In this document: piece after piece, positions 1-7,959 of the stretch
How positions within the stretch are numbered: position 1 is the first letter of the stretch
How the letters are laid out: the number at the start of each line of letters is the position of its first letter
Origin: Chitinophagaceae bacterium
GTDB lineage: Bacteria > Bacteroidota > Bacteroidia > Chitinophagales > Chitinophagaceae
NCBI GenBank assembly: GCA_019638625.1
Contig: JAHBTK010000005.1
Location: forward strand, 434,001-498,000
Length of the DNA stretch: 64,000 bases
Direction: 5' to 3'
Notes under the pieces: model-generated
Databases searched by the model: none
Told to the model about the DNA's origin: nothing
Seen by the model: the letters and a program-made list of their open reading frames with translations, nothing else
Position numbers and translations under genes: made by a program

Positions 1-639
1 CACCTGCTTTTTCCTGTTCTGGGCGAAACAGGGCGGGCGGGAGAGATCATTGACCTGTTTTTTGAAAAGTTGCCGGATATATATGAAGAACTGCACAGGG
101 ATGCCATACGGATCCTCCATTTTGATCCGGCGGCCCATTCTATTGAAGAAGTGCTTGCTGCTTATCCGGGTTTCTTTGCTATTGCCATTCACCGGTTTTC
201 CCATGAGTTGTACCTGATGAAAGTGCCTGTTCTTCCGCGGCTTTTTTCAGAGTATGCGCACAGCGTTACGGGAATAGATATCAATCCCGGCGCCACGATC
301 GGCAAGGGGTTTTTTATTGACCATGGTACCGGGGTGGTTATTGGTGAAACCTGTATTATCGGCAATAATGTGAAGATCTACCAGGGGGTAACCCTGGGCG
401 CCCTGAGTGTATCCAAGGAACTGGCGGATGTAAAACGCCACCCGACGGTGGAAGATAACGTGATCATTTATTCCGGAACCACCATCCTGGGGGGAAATAC
501 CATTATTGGCCGCGACTCTATCATCGGCGGTAACGTGTGGCTTACGGAAAGTGTACCGCCTTATTCACTGGTGTACCATAAAAGTGAAGTGAAAGTGAGA
601 AGTAATACCGGTCTGGAAGGCATTGATTTTGTTATATAG
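1..639 (+). CDS. cysE: Serine O-acetyltransferase (EpsC/CysE type), 5' end outside window
   Basis: The enzyme transfers acetyl from acetyl-CoA to L-serine, the first step of cysteine synthesis in the cytoplasm. The reading frame is open from base 1, so the start codon lies upstream; the TTG at 70 is internal. About 212 codons are visible. The N-terminal part is helical, with LHRDAIRILHFDPAA and the IHRFSHELY segment. A left-handed beta-helix of hexapeptide repeats follows (INPGATIG, IDHGTGVVIGE, IGNNVKIYQGVTLGA). The His of DHGTGVVIGE is the family's catalytic position. The C-terminal tail is short, as in EpsC-type enzymes. Nothing upstream can be said about an operon. The family call is firm; feedback regulation by cysteine cannot be read from this fragment. 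Confidence 0.93.
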   Translation, partial: HLLFPVLGETGRAGEIIDLFFEKLPDIYEELHRDAIRILHFDPAAHSIEEVLAAYPGFFAIAIHRFSHELYLMKVPVLPRLFSEYAHSVTGIDINPGATIGKGFFIDHGTGVVIGETCIIGNNVKIYQGVTLGALSVSKELADVKRHPTVEDNVIIYSGTTILGGNTIIGRDSIIGGNVWLTESVPPYSLVYHKSEVKVRSNTGLEGIDFVI

Positions 640-667
640 TGTTATGTTAAATTTAAAATATCGTATA

Positions 668-713
668 ATATGCCACGAATGCACGAATAAATATCCGTGC
701 ATTCGTGGCATAT
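668..713. repeat. Perfect 18 bp inverted repeat with 10 nt loop
   Basis: Arms 668-685 and 696-713 are exact reverse complements (atatgccacgaatgcacg) around an AT-rich 10 nt loop. It lies just after the serine acetyltransferase gene. It may act as a terminator, although no T-run follows directly, or it may be a dispersed palindrome. The core gcacgaat reappears in a hairpin at 1904-1923 on the other side of the OmpA-like gene. Confidence 0.85.
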
Positions 714-744
714 CTAAAATGTAATACGTTTAACTTAACAATAG

Positions 745-777
745 TTGTATTTATCGCCCCCGGTTTTCCTATTTTTG
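745..777 (+). promoter_or_regulatory. Bacteroidota-type promoter for the OmpA-like gene
   Basis: A TTG at 745-747 is followed after 22 nt by TATTTTTG at 770-777. This fits the Bacteroidota primary sigma pattern TTG-N17..23-TAnnTTTG. Transcription would begin near 784, which leaves a leader of about 40 nt and supports ATG 823 as the start of the downstream gene. Confidence 0.6.
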
Positions 778-822
778 AGGTTTCGTTTCACACTGCCGGA
801 AAGCGGTAAAAATCTCTATGTT

Positions 823-1680
823 ATGAAGTATATCCAATATTTGGTTCTAAGCCTTTTTATTTCGCCGGTCTTTTTTTCCTGTGTAGCCAAAAAGAAATTC
901 CTGGAGGCAACCAATACCATCATGAGCCTTCGTCAGGACAGCACCCGGCTGGAGCATGAACTGGGCAACACCCGCAACAGCCTTAAAGAAACGCAGGAAC
1001 GGGTAGCCGAACTACAAAAAAAAGTGGAAGACCTGGGTTCCGCGAAATCATTGCGGGAGCAGGAACTGAACCAGGCACAAATGCAGTTGAGCAGCACCCG
1101 CGAGAAACTAAGCAGTACGGAGCAGCAACTCAGCAGCACCACGCTGACAGTGGAACAACAGCAAAAACGCCTGGAAGACCTGCAGCGGTTGATAGATCAG
1201 CAGAGAAGCGTGGTGGAAAACCTGCGGAAATCAATTGATAATGCGCTGGGGCAATACCGGGCCGAAGACCTGGATGTGTTTGTGAAGAATGGTAAGGTAT
1301 ATGTATCCCTGCAGGAAAAGCTGTTATTCAAATCCGGTAGTGCCGTGGTAGGCAAAGAAGGACAGGAGGCATTGGGGAAAATCGCGGACGTATTAAATAC
1401 CGACCCTAAAATACAGATAGTGGTGGAAGGGCATACAGACAGTATCCCTATCCGGAGAACTTTTGAAGACAACTGGGCTTTGAGCACCGCGCGGGCAGTT
1501 TCCATTGTACGCATTCTCACCAACGATTACAAAGTTGACCCGGCCAGGGTGATCGCTTCCGGACACAGTTATTTTGATCCGAAAGATACTAATGCGACAG
1601 CGGAAGGAAGAGCATTGAACCGCAGAACAGAGATCATCCTGTCTCCTAACCTGGATGAGTTGTACCGGCTGATGCAATAA
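823..1680 (+). CDS. OmpA-family lipoprotein with coiled-coil linker
   Basis: This is a predicted 285-residue outer-membrane lipoprotein that would anchor to peptidoglycan. It starts with a lipoprotein signal (MKYIQYLVLSLF, then a lipobox ending FFSC). A long Gln/Ser/Glu-rich coiled coil follows, with LSST-type heptads (LSSTREKLSSTEQQLSSTT). The C-terminal OmpA domain contains FKSGSAVV, VEGHTDSIPI, NWALSTARAVSIVRIL and the RTEI ending. An open frame extends upstream to a TTG at 745, but ATG 823 gives a clean signal peptide and sits downstream of the promoter at 745-777. The gene stands alone, between palindromic repeats, and is followed by a terminator. The family is clear; the specific role (envelope integrity or a scaffold) is inferred. 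Confidence 0.9.
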   Translation: MKYIQYLVLSLFISPVFFSCVAKKKFLEATNTIMSLRQDSTRLEHELGNTRNSLKETQERVAELQKKVEDLGSAKSLREQELNQAQMQLSSTREKLSSTEQQLSSTTLTVEQQQKRLEDLQRLIDQQRSVVENLRKSIDNALGQYRAEDLDVFVKNGKVYVSLQEKLLFKSGSAVVGKEGQEALGKIADVLNTDPKIQIVVEGHTDSIPIRRTFEDNWALSTARAVSIVRILTNDYKVDPARVIASGHSYFDPKDTNATAEGRALNRRTEIILSPNLDELYRLMQ

Positions 1681-1702
1681 CAAAACAAATGCATTTTACC
1701 CG

Positions 1703-1726
1703 AGGCTGCCACAGGCAGCCTTTTGT
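1703..1726 (+). terminator. Rho-independent terminator of the OmpA-like gene
   Basis: An 8 bp GC-rich stem (aggctgcc / ggcagcct, arms 1703-1710 and 1714-1721) with a 3 nt loop is followed by a T-rich run, 22 nt after the stop codon. Confidence 0.8.
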
Positions 1727-1870
1727 ATTTTATAAAACCGATATGGTATAAAGACGCCGACAAAGCCGGTAATAAAATGCCGGCCGGGAAAAGTGAAACC
1801 ATACTACGGCTAAGTTAAACGTATTGTGTTTTTACAATAGCCAAGAATGCCCGCCTGAATGACACAGTCG

Positions 1871-1923
1871 CCCGCCCGACTGAACACCGTTCGGGCGGGG
1901 CAGGCACGAATGTTTATTCGTGC
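1871..1923. repeat. Tandem palindromic elements (GC hairpin plus gcacgaat hairpin)
   Basis: Two hairpins lie side by side. The first has arms cccgccc (1871-1877) and gggcggg (1893-1899) around a gaac/gttc inner stem. The second is gcacgaat / attcgtgc (1904-1911 and 1916-1923). The 23 nt core 1874-1896 recurs with one mismatch in opposite orientation at 23600-23622. This is consistent with a small dispersed REP-like element in the spacer between the OmpA-like and DUF2490 genes. Confidence 0.65.
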
Positions 1924-1982
1924 ACGATCGGTTTACTGAACACAAAAACATTTGCATACCAGGAAAAGATGCTGTTTTATTA

Positions 1983-2705
1983 CTAAAGCCGCAGGTAAGT
2001 GGCGACCTGCAGAATATGATTGTTCGAGAAACGATCAGCGCGACCGGCTATATATTGATTCATGTACCCGATTTCCGTATCAAATTTGCTGTTGAAACGG
2101 TACCCCGAGGCCAGGTATAGCCGGTTTTGGTCGAATGTTTTACCGTTCACTGCCGACTTATCTCCGAAGTGGAGGAAGATCTCATTTTGCAGGGCGCTGA
2201 AAACGCCCCTGGAAAATTGTTTTTTCCCGTTCAGAGGGATAATACCACGGGTAAAGTAGCGGGCCCTGTTGCTGAAGGAGTAGTCCTCCGTCTTTATCTG
2301 GTTGTTTTCAACAACCGGGTTGCCCAGAAATCTTTGCTCCAGCCTGAATCTGTGCTGCACCGGAACAAGGTTACCAATTTTGTGGGTAATGAGCAATTGC
2401 TGCCAGATGCGGTGCTCACCAATATACCCGGTTACCTCACCGATGCTGCGCCTGCCAAAGATGTGGGCATAACCTGCCGTTACCATTATATGTTGGTCAA
2501 ATGAATAGTTGAGTCCGGCACGAAGTAAATAAGTGTTCATATGTTTCAACTGGTCCGTGCTTCGGAACTGAATGTCAGACTGCAGGCTAAAGTTATTTTT
2601 AAGTTGCAGTGTATTGAACGAAGCATACCAGCCGTTGAACCCGGCCTGCGAAAACAGGAAAGTGGATTGTAGCAGAAATACCGATGCAATGATAAGGGCC
2701 TTCAC
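1983..2705 (-). CDS. DUF2490-family outer-membrane beta-barrel protein
   Basis: A 240-residue secreted protein with a signal peptide (MKALIIASVFLLQSTFLFSQ). It is rich in alternating beta segments with aromatic residues, such as WYASFNTLQLKNNFSL, TYLLRAGLNYSF, HRFRLEQRF and IGYMNQYIAG, and ends in a short aromatic/leucine strand. This fits the DUF2490 family of small barrel proteins found across Bacteroidota, whose function is not known. It is convergent with the OmpA-like gene and has no operon partner in the same direction. A structural role in the outer membrane is an inference from the barrel-like pattern. Confidence 0.75.
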   Translation of the reverse strand: MKALIIASVFLLQSTFLFSQAGFNGWYASFNTLQLKNNFSLQSDIQFRSTDQLKHMNTYLLRAGLNYSFDQHIMVTAGYAHIFGRRSIGEVTGYIGEHRIWQQLLITHKIGNLVPVQHRFRLEQRFLGNPVVENNQIKTEDYSFSNRARYFTRGIIPLNGKKQFSRGVFSALQNEIFLHFGDKSAVNGKTFDQNRLYLASGYRFNSKFDTEIGYMNQYIAGRADRFSNNHILQVATYLRL

Positions 2706-2776
2706 GGGTAATAATTAGGGTTAAAGCTACTAAGATAGGGCTTTAAGTCTGACCGGATATGGCTTTTAACTTTTGA

Positions 2777-3997
2777 TTAATTTCTTAATTCAAAAGGTTG
2801 CCGGGATGCACGGCTGGCCGGGATCCAGGATGCCAGGATGGCTATAACGAACACCGTAGCCACCACCAGCACAAAATCTTCAGGGATCATTTGTACCGGG
2901 TAATAATCAATTACAAAGGAAGCCCCCTGGAGCTTTATGAGTTTAAACTGTATCTGAAGAAAACAGATCAATACTGCCAGCAGTATGCCTGACACCGCCC
3001 CGATGCCGGCCAATACCAATCCTTCAGCTAAAAATAATTTTTTGATCCAGGAACGGGTGGCACCCATAGATTGCAGTATCTGTATATCTTTTTGTTTTTC
3101 GAGCACCAGCATACTCAATGCGCCGATCATATTAAATGCCGCTACAATCAGCACCAGGATAAAGATCGCGTAAATGGCATATTTTTCCAGGCGCATCACG
3201 CTGTATAAACTGCTGTTTTGCTCGTAGCGCGTTTGTATGGTATAGCCCTGCCCTAAAATTGCCTGTATGGATTTTTTTACAGTTTCCTGGTCCTTTTCCC
3301 GCAGCAGCTTTATTTCCGCGGAGGTATATTCATCCGGTTTCAGTTTCAACTGTTCTTTTAAAAAAGCGAGGTTGGTCAGTACATAGCTGTTGTCAAATTC
3401 CTGCTGCACACCAAAGGCGCCGTAGGGAGTAACGTTAGCTTCTGTAAAGGCAGACAGCGGGTTGCTGAACTCCACGGTATTTTTAGAGGGGAGGTAAAGC
3501 GTCAGTTTCCCGATACTTCTGTCGCTCAAAAGCATCAACACATTTTCTATTCCCAGGCCCAGTACTACCCCTGGCTCTTCTGCATCGCCTAGTTCAAACA
3601 CGCCCCTGGCCATGCTGTTTTCTATGGTGCTGACCTCGGTATACGCTTCGTCCACCCCTTTCAGGTCAACAATCGTTCTGTAATCCCCGTTCTGGATCGC
3701 CGCTTTTTCCTGTACGGTCAGCGATACCCGGTAAACACCAGTTGTTTTTTTGAGCGCTTCTATTTGTTCAGGGGTAAGTGTTACGGATTTACCGGATGAG
3801 GCGGTTATTTTCAGGTCTGTATAGAAAGTGGAGTACAATGATTTTACCAGGCCTTCAAACCCGTTGAAGGTGCTCCATAACACGAGTAATGCCGCGGTGG
3901 CGAAGCCTATGGCTACCACGCTCACCCAGGCTATGATATTGATAGCATTGGTTGATTTTTTGGCTCTAAAATATCTCCAGGCAAACAGTAAGTACAA
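2777..3997 (-). CDS. ABC transporter permease, LolC/LolE (FtsX) type
   Basis: A 406-residue inner-membrane permease. The N-terminus (YLLFAWRYFRAKKSTNAINIIAWVSVVAIGFATAALLVLWSTFNGFE) is the usual opening of LolC/E-like proteins: the first membrane helix and the start of the periplasmic domain. After about 220 periplasmic residues come three more helices with the FtsX domain (KYAIYAIFILVLIVAAFNMIGALSMLVLEKQKDIQILQSMGA, then GIGAVSGILLAVLICFLQI and the last helix before ASWIPASRA). No ATPase gene is next to it, which is common in Bacteroidota. It would extract lipoproteins or act in a related envelope task. rbfA lies upstream on the same strand, 33 bp away, so the two may be co-transcribed. Confidence 0.88.
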   Translation of the reverse strand: MYLLFAWRYFRAKKSTNAINIIAWVSVVAIGFATAALLVLWSTFNGFEGLVKSLYSTFYTDLKITASSGKSVTLTPEQIEALKKTTGVYRVSLTVQEKAAIQNGDYRTIVDLKGVDEAYTEVSTIENSMARGVFELGDAEEPGVVLGLGIENVLMLLSDRSIGKLTLYLPSKNTVEFSNPLSAFTEANVTPYGAFGVQQEFDNSYVLTNLAFLKEQLKLKPDEYTSAEIKLLREKDQETVKKSIQAILGQGYTIQTRYEQNSSLYSVMRLEKYAIYAIFILVLIVAAFNMIGALSMLVLEKQKDIQILQSMGATRSWIKKLFLAEGLVLAGIGAVSGILLAVLICFLQIQFKLIKLQGASFVIDYYPVQMIPEDFVLVVATVFVIAILASWIPASRASRQPFELRN

Positions 3998-4030
3998 GTA
4001 TGATGATTTTAATTGATAGTTTAGCGGTTT

Positions 4031-4414
4031 CTAACTGTCATCCCGGTTATTTTTCTCCTCGTTTATTTTTTTGAACAGCTCTTCCATTTTAAAGACATGC
4101 TCAAGGGTATCATCTGCGAAAAACTTCAGCTCGGGAATTCTTCGTAACTGGTGCTTTACCCGGGCTGTCAGCTCTTTTTTGATTTCCCAGGCCCTGTCTT
4201 CAATTTTTTTCAGGGCCGATTGGGCGTCCTCTACCTTAAAAAAGCTGAGATAGATCCTGGCTTCCAGTAAATCAGGAGTTACTTTTACAGACGATATGGA
4301 AACCATACCGCCATCCATCATTGTCAAACCCAGGCGTTGAAAAATTTCGTTAAACTCTTCAGATAATAGTCCCGCAACCTGTTTTTGACGCTTTCCTTCC
4401 AGCATATTATTCAA
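4031..4414 (-). CDS. rbfA: 30S ribosome-binding factor RbfA
   Basis: A 127-residue cytoplasmic protein that assists late 30S subunit maturation and cold adaptation by binding 16S rRNA near helix 1. The KH-like fold is recognisable from KRQKQVAGLLSEEFNEIFQRLG, then ISSVKVTPDLLEARIYLSFF and the C-terminal LRRIPELKFFADDTLEHVFKMEELF. Length and order match the family. A second in-frame Met (fourth residue, MLEGKRQ) is an equally possible start. It is divergent from the MsbA-like exporter at 4468 and lies upstream of the LolC/E-like permease gene, an order common in this phylum. Confidence 0.93.
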   Translation of the reverse strand: MNNMLEGKRQKQVAGLLSEEFNEIFQRLGLTMMDGGMVSISSVKVTPDLLEARIYLSFFKVEDAQSALKKIEDRAWEIKKELTARVKHQLRRIPELKFFADDTLEHVFKMEELFKKINEEKNNRDDS

Positions 4415-4467
4415 GTTTATTGGGTGTAAATTTAGTTACTTTGCTGCTTAATTCGACTTTTAGGCCA

Positions 4468-6270
4468 ATGAATAAATATTCGAGGATCTTTAACTACCTG
4501 AAATCATATAAGGGAAAAATTGTTCTTTATTTTATCTGCATTGTGTTGTCTATTATTTTCTCTGTAGTTTCTATGGGAATGCTGGCCCCTTTCTTCGATA
4601 TCATCTTCCTGGGGGAGCAGGGAAATTTAAAGAAAGCAGACAACCCTATTACTGAACTGGTTAACAGGATTCTGTTGAACCTGTCCGGCGATCTGAACCC
4701 GTTGTACGCCTTAGGGTTTATTTGTGTGGTGATCATTACCACCATAGTTTTCAAGAACCTTTTTCTATACCTCTCATTTAATATTTTAAACCCGATAAAG
4801 AACAGTATTGTTAATAAGCTGCGGAGTGAGCTATACGACAAGATACTGCACCTGCCGATCGGTTATTTTACCGAAAAAAGAAAAGGAGATCTTATCAGCA
4901 GGATCACCAATGATGTGTCGGAGGTAGAGGGATCGCTGGTGGGCGCCCTGGAAGGATGGGTGAGAGACCCGGTAACTATCCTGGTAAATTTTACAGTATT
5001 GTTTATCATGAGCCCGCAGTTGACGATCGCCATCCTGGTTTGTATTCCTTTGGTGGGTTTTATACTCGGAAGGATCTCCCGGTCGCTGAAAAGAAGCTCC
5101 AACGAGGCCGCGGTGAAGCTGGGAGAGTCGCTTTCGGTACTGGATGAAACTTTGAACGGATTGAGGGTGATCAAGGCTTTTAATGCGGAGAACCTGCTGG
5201 AAGAGAGATTCAATACAATTAACGATGAGTTATACCGGACAAAAAACAGGATAAGCAAAAGACGGGATCTGGCAGCGCCCACTTCAGAAGTGTTGGGCGT
5301 GCTGGTTTTTGTGGGTATCCTGTGGTTTGGTGGGAGGCACGTACTCAATGCGGAACTGCTTTCTCCTTCCATGTTCCTTGCTTACCTGGCCATGTTTTAC
5401 AATGTTATAAACCCTGTAAAAGCATTGTCTACTTCCTTCAGCAATATGCAAAAGGGTTCTGCGGCGATAATCAGGATCGAGGAAATCTTAAAAACCACCG
5501 CTACCGTTGACGACAATCCCGGAGGAAAACAGCTTTCTGATTTTGCAGGTAATATAGAGTTCAGGCATGCCGGGTTTGCTTACGAGGATGCCGTAATTCT
5601 GAAAGATATCAACCTGACTGTTGAAAGAGGAAAAACGATCGCTCTGGTGGGATCTTCCGGCGCCGGAAAATCTACACTGGCGGATCTGGTACCCAGGTTT
5701 CATGATGTAACAACAGGAGAAGTGCTGATTGACGGAATAAATATTAAGGATTACCGGTTGGCGTCTGTACGAAACCACATCAGTATTGTAACCCAGGAGC
5801 CGATTTTATTTAATGACAGCGTTGCCAATAACATAGCACTGGGGTATCCGGGCGCTACCAGGGAACAGATTATTGAGGCGGCTAAGATAGCTAACGCCCA
5901 TGATTTTATTATAGCCAGGGAAGGCGGCTACGACAGTAATATAGGAGATCGCGGTTCCAAGCTCAGCGGCGGAGAAAGGCAAAGGCTTACAATTGCCCGT
6001 GCTGTGCTGAAAAACCCTCCCATTCTTATACTGGATGAAGCCACTTCTTCGTTGGATACTGAAAGTGAGAAACTGGTGCAGGAAGCCATCAATAACCTGA
6101 TGACAGACCGTACATCCATAGTGATTGCCCACAGGTTGTCCACCGTGCGACATGCCAATGAAATAATTGTTCTGCAAAGAGGCAGCATTGTGGAACGAGG
6201 CACCCACGACGAACTGATGGCGGCCCAAAGTATATATAAAAAACTGGTGACGATGCAGGAGGTGAAATGA
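4468..6270 (+). CDS. MsbA-like ABC exporter (fused permease and ATPase)
   Basis: A 600-residue half-transporter of the inner membrane. The N-terminal six-helix exporter domain starts with MNKYSRIFNYLKSYKGKIVLYF. The ATPase domain has Walker A ALVGSSGAGKST, Q-loop IVTQEP, signature LSGGERQRLTIARA, Walker B ILILDEATSSLD and the H-loop IVIAHRLSTV. A frame runs upstream to 4420, but ATG 4468 fits the family start. Bacteroidota copies of this type are usually annotated as lipid A/phospholipid flippases (MsbA-like) or general exporters; the substrate cannot be read from the sequence. It is divergent from rbfA and 63 bp before the MtfA-like gene. Confidence 0.92.
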   Translation: MNKYSRIFNYLKSYKGKIVLYFICIVLSIIFSVVSMGMLAPFFDIIFLGEQGNLKKADNPITELVNRILLNLSGDLNPLYALGFICVVIITTIVFKNLFLYLSFNILNPIKNSIVNKLRSELYDKILHLPIGYFTEKRKGDLISRITNDVSEVEGSLVGALEGWVRDPVTILVNFTVLFIMSPQLTIAILVCIPLVGFILGRISRSLKRSSNEAAVKLGESLSVLDETLNGLRVIKAFNAENLLEERFNTINDELYRTKNRISKRRDLAAPTSEVLGVLVFVGILWFGGRHVLNAELLSPSMFLAYLAMFYNVINPVKALSTSFSNMQKGSAAIIRIEEILKTTATVDDNPGGKQLSDFAGNIEFRHAGFAYEDAVILKDINLTVERGKTIALVGSSGAGKSTLADLVPRFHDVTTGEVLIDGINIKDYRLASVRNHISIVTQEPILFNDSVANNIALGYPGATREQIIEAAKIANAHDFIIAREGGYDSNIGDRGSKLSGGERQRLTIARAVLKNPPILILDEATSSLDTESEKLVQEAINNLMTDRTSIVIAHRLSTVRHANEIIVLQRGSIVERGTHDELMAAQSIYKKLVTMQEVK

Positions 6271-6333
6271 TGTCTTTTTCACAGTCTTCCATAAATCTCC
6301 GCCTCGTTATTAATTGCCAATTATCGTAGCAAA

Positions 6334-7293
6334 ATGCCCCCGGATACCATTCCAAAAATACAATTCGATTCGCTGAGAGGAGTTTCTGCAGTTGATACGA
6401 TGGATATCGCGACAATTATTGAACGGGTGCAGGCGGATAGTTATAATGACTCTCCGGACTTTTTCTATGGGGTAGCTATCATCCTGTTGGTGGTACTGGC
6501 AATACTCATGATCGGTAAATGGCTGAAAGCGCAGACCTCCCCGATGCTGCAAGCAACAGAAACAGGCACACCGGAAACTGCCGGGCCGTCCACGTTGATT
6601 TATCATGGCAAAGACCTGGCGTTTTCAAACAATGAGATCAATGCTGTGCTGACCAAGCATTTTCCTTACTATAATAAGCTTTCAGAAGCGGAACGGGAAA
6701 GATTTATACTCCGTCTTAAGCAGTTTATGATCTCCAAGATATTTGTTATTTACGATAAGCGGGGGTTCAGGGAAATGCCGATCCTGTTAAGCGCCACCGC
6801 AGTCAAGTTAAGCTTTGGCTTGAAAAATTATCTTTTACCTTTCTATAAGTCCATTCATATTTTCCCCGAGGAGTTTATTGGTACGAACCCGACAATAAGG
6901 GTACTGGCAGGTAATGTGTCCGGTAACCGCATTCATGTGTCCTGGAAACATTTCCTGGAGGGTATCAGGGATCCGGAGGACGGATCGAATCTTGGTCTGC
7001 ATGAAATGGCCCACGCCTATTATTTCCAGAATTTTGAAACGGGCAGGGCCGAGGATGAAGGATTCGTCTATAATTTTGAAGATTTTAACCAGGTCGGAAA
7101 TAAGATATTTGAAGCTAAAAGAACCGGCGGACATAGTTTTTACTCGGGGTATGCAATGACAAATTTCCAGGAGTTTTGGGCCGAAAGCGTAGAGCTGTTT
7201 TTCGAGAAACCGGTTGTATTCAGGCAGCACTACCCCGAGTTATACAATATAATGGCTAAATTGCTTAACCAGGATACAGCAGGGTTTGCCTGA
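6334..7293 (+). CDS. Zinc-dependent peptidase, MtfA (M90) family, with N-terminal membrane anchor
   Basis: A 319-residue protein. One transmembrane helix (about residues 48-64, GVAIILLVVLAILMIG) precedes a soluble M90-type domain. The zinc-binding HEMAH is at residues 223-227, and the third ligand is likely in the EFWAESVELFFE segment. The domain begins with FPYYNKLSEAERERFILRL, typical of MtfA. In enterobacteria MtfA binds the repressor Mlc and has aminopeptidase activity; Mlc is not expected here, so the physiological substrate is unknown. The membrane anchor is common in Bacteroidota homologues. It lies between the ABC exporter and the glycosylase on the same strand, with 63 and 26 bp spacers, so one transcript is possible. 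Confidence 0.88.
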   Translation: MPPDTIPKIQFDSLRGVSAVDTMDIATIIERVQADSYNDSPDFFYGVAIILLVVLAILMIGKWLKAQTSPMLQATETGTPETAGPSTLIYHGKDLAFSNNEINAVLTKHFPYYNKLSEAERERFILRLKQFMISKIFVIYDKRGFREMPILLSATAVKLSFGLKNYLLPFYKSIHIFPEEFIGTNPTIRVLAGNVSGNRIHVSWKHFLEGIRDPEDGSNLGLHEMAHAYYFQNFETGRAEDEGFVYNFEDFNQVGNKIFEAKRTGGHSFYSGYAMTNFQEFWAESVELFFEKPVVFRQHYPELYNIMAKLLNQDTAGFA

Positions 7294-7319
7294 AGCTTAT
7301 TTTTATTAACAAATTACCG

Positions 7320-7928
7320 ATGCACTATCTACCTCATTTAGCAAAAGATAGAAAACTGAAGAAGTTGCTGGACGCAGCACAGCCCGTTAAATTAAAAAAA
7401 CAAAAAAATATTTGTCTCTATCTCTGCGCGTCTATTATGAGCCAGCAGCTTTCCGTGAAAGTGGCTGATATTATCTATGGGCGGTTCCTTAATTTATACG
7501 ACGGGAATGAACCCACCGCATCACAAATACTGGAAACAGCGCCGGAAGTATTGAGAAGCATCGGTTTGAGTAACGCCAAAGTACAGTATGTACGAAATGT
7601 AGCGGCTTTTGAACTGGAAAATGGAATGGGACTGAAAAAGCTGTCCAGGATGGATAATGAAGATATTATTACCTATTTATCCGCTATCAGGGGTGTAGGC
7701 AGGTGGACGGTGGAAATGTTGCTAATGTTCGCCCTGGGCCGGGAGGATGTATTCGCGGCTGATGACCTGGGACTGCAGAATGCAATGATCCATGTTTACA
7801 AATTAGACCGGAGCGACAGGAAAAAGTTCAAAGCTGATATGCTGAAGATATCCTCCAGGTGGAGCCCATACCGTACCTATGCCTGTCTGCACTTATGGCG
7901 CTGGCGGGACAATGCACCCGGGAAATAA
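7320..7928 (+). CDS. DNA-3-methyladenine glycosylase 2 (AlkA-like HhH-GPD)
   Basis: A 202-residue base-excision repair enzyme that removes alkylated purines from DNA. The helix-hairpin-helix is LSAIRGVGRWTVEMLLMFALG. The catalytic Asp lies in the following DVFAADDLGLQNAM segment, and SRWSPYRTYACLHLWRW is the usual C-terminal helix. The N-terminal part (ICLYLCASIMSQQLSVKVADIIYGRF) corresponds to the SIMSQQLS motif of the family. The short length fits bacterial homologues lacking the extra N-terminal domain of E. coli AlkA. Its 3' end faces ppk1 with 31 bp between stop codons. Confidence 0.92.
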   Translation: MHYLPHLAKDRKLKKLLDAAQPVKLKKQKNICLYLCASIMSQQLSVKVADIIYGRFLNLYDGNEPTASQILETAPEVLRSIGLSNAKVQYVRNVAAFELENGMGLKKLSRMDNEDIITYLSAIRGVGRWTVEMLLMFALGREDVFAADDLGLQNAMIHVYKLDRSDRKKFKADMLKISSRWSPYRTYACLHLWRWRDNAPGK

Positions 7929-7959
7929 ACCGGAGAACCTGCTGCTCGTCGTCAGCCAA

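Noticed and set aside
1080..1170. Repeated agcagcac-type units inside the OmpA-like gene, at first like a short tandem repeat array
   Set aside because: They encode LSST heptads of the coiled coil and are explained by the protein; spacing is irregular.
4863..5372. Long antisense open frame within the ABC exporter gene
   Set aside because: It is Ser-rich shadow sequence opposite a strongly conserved gene, with no domain.
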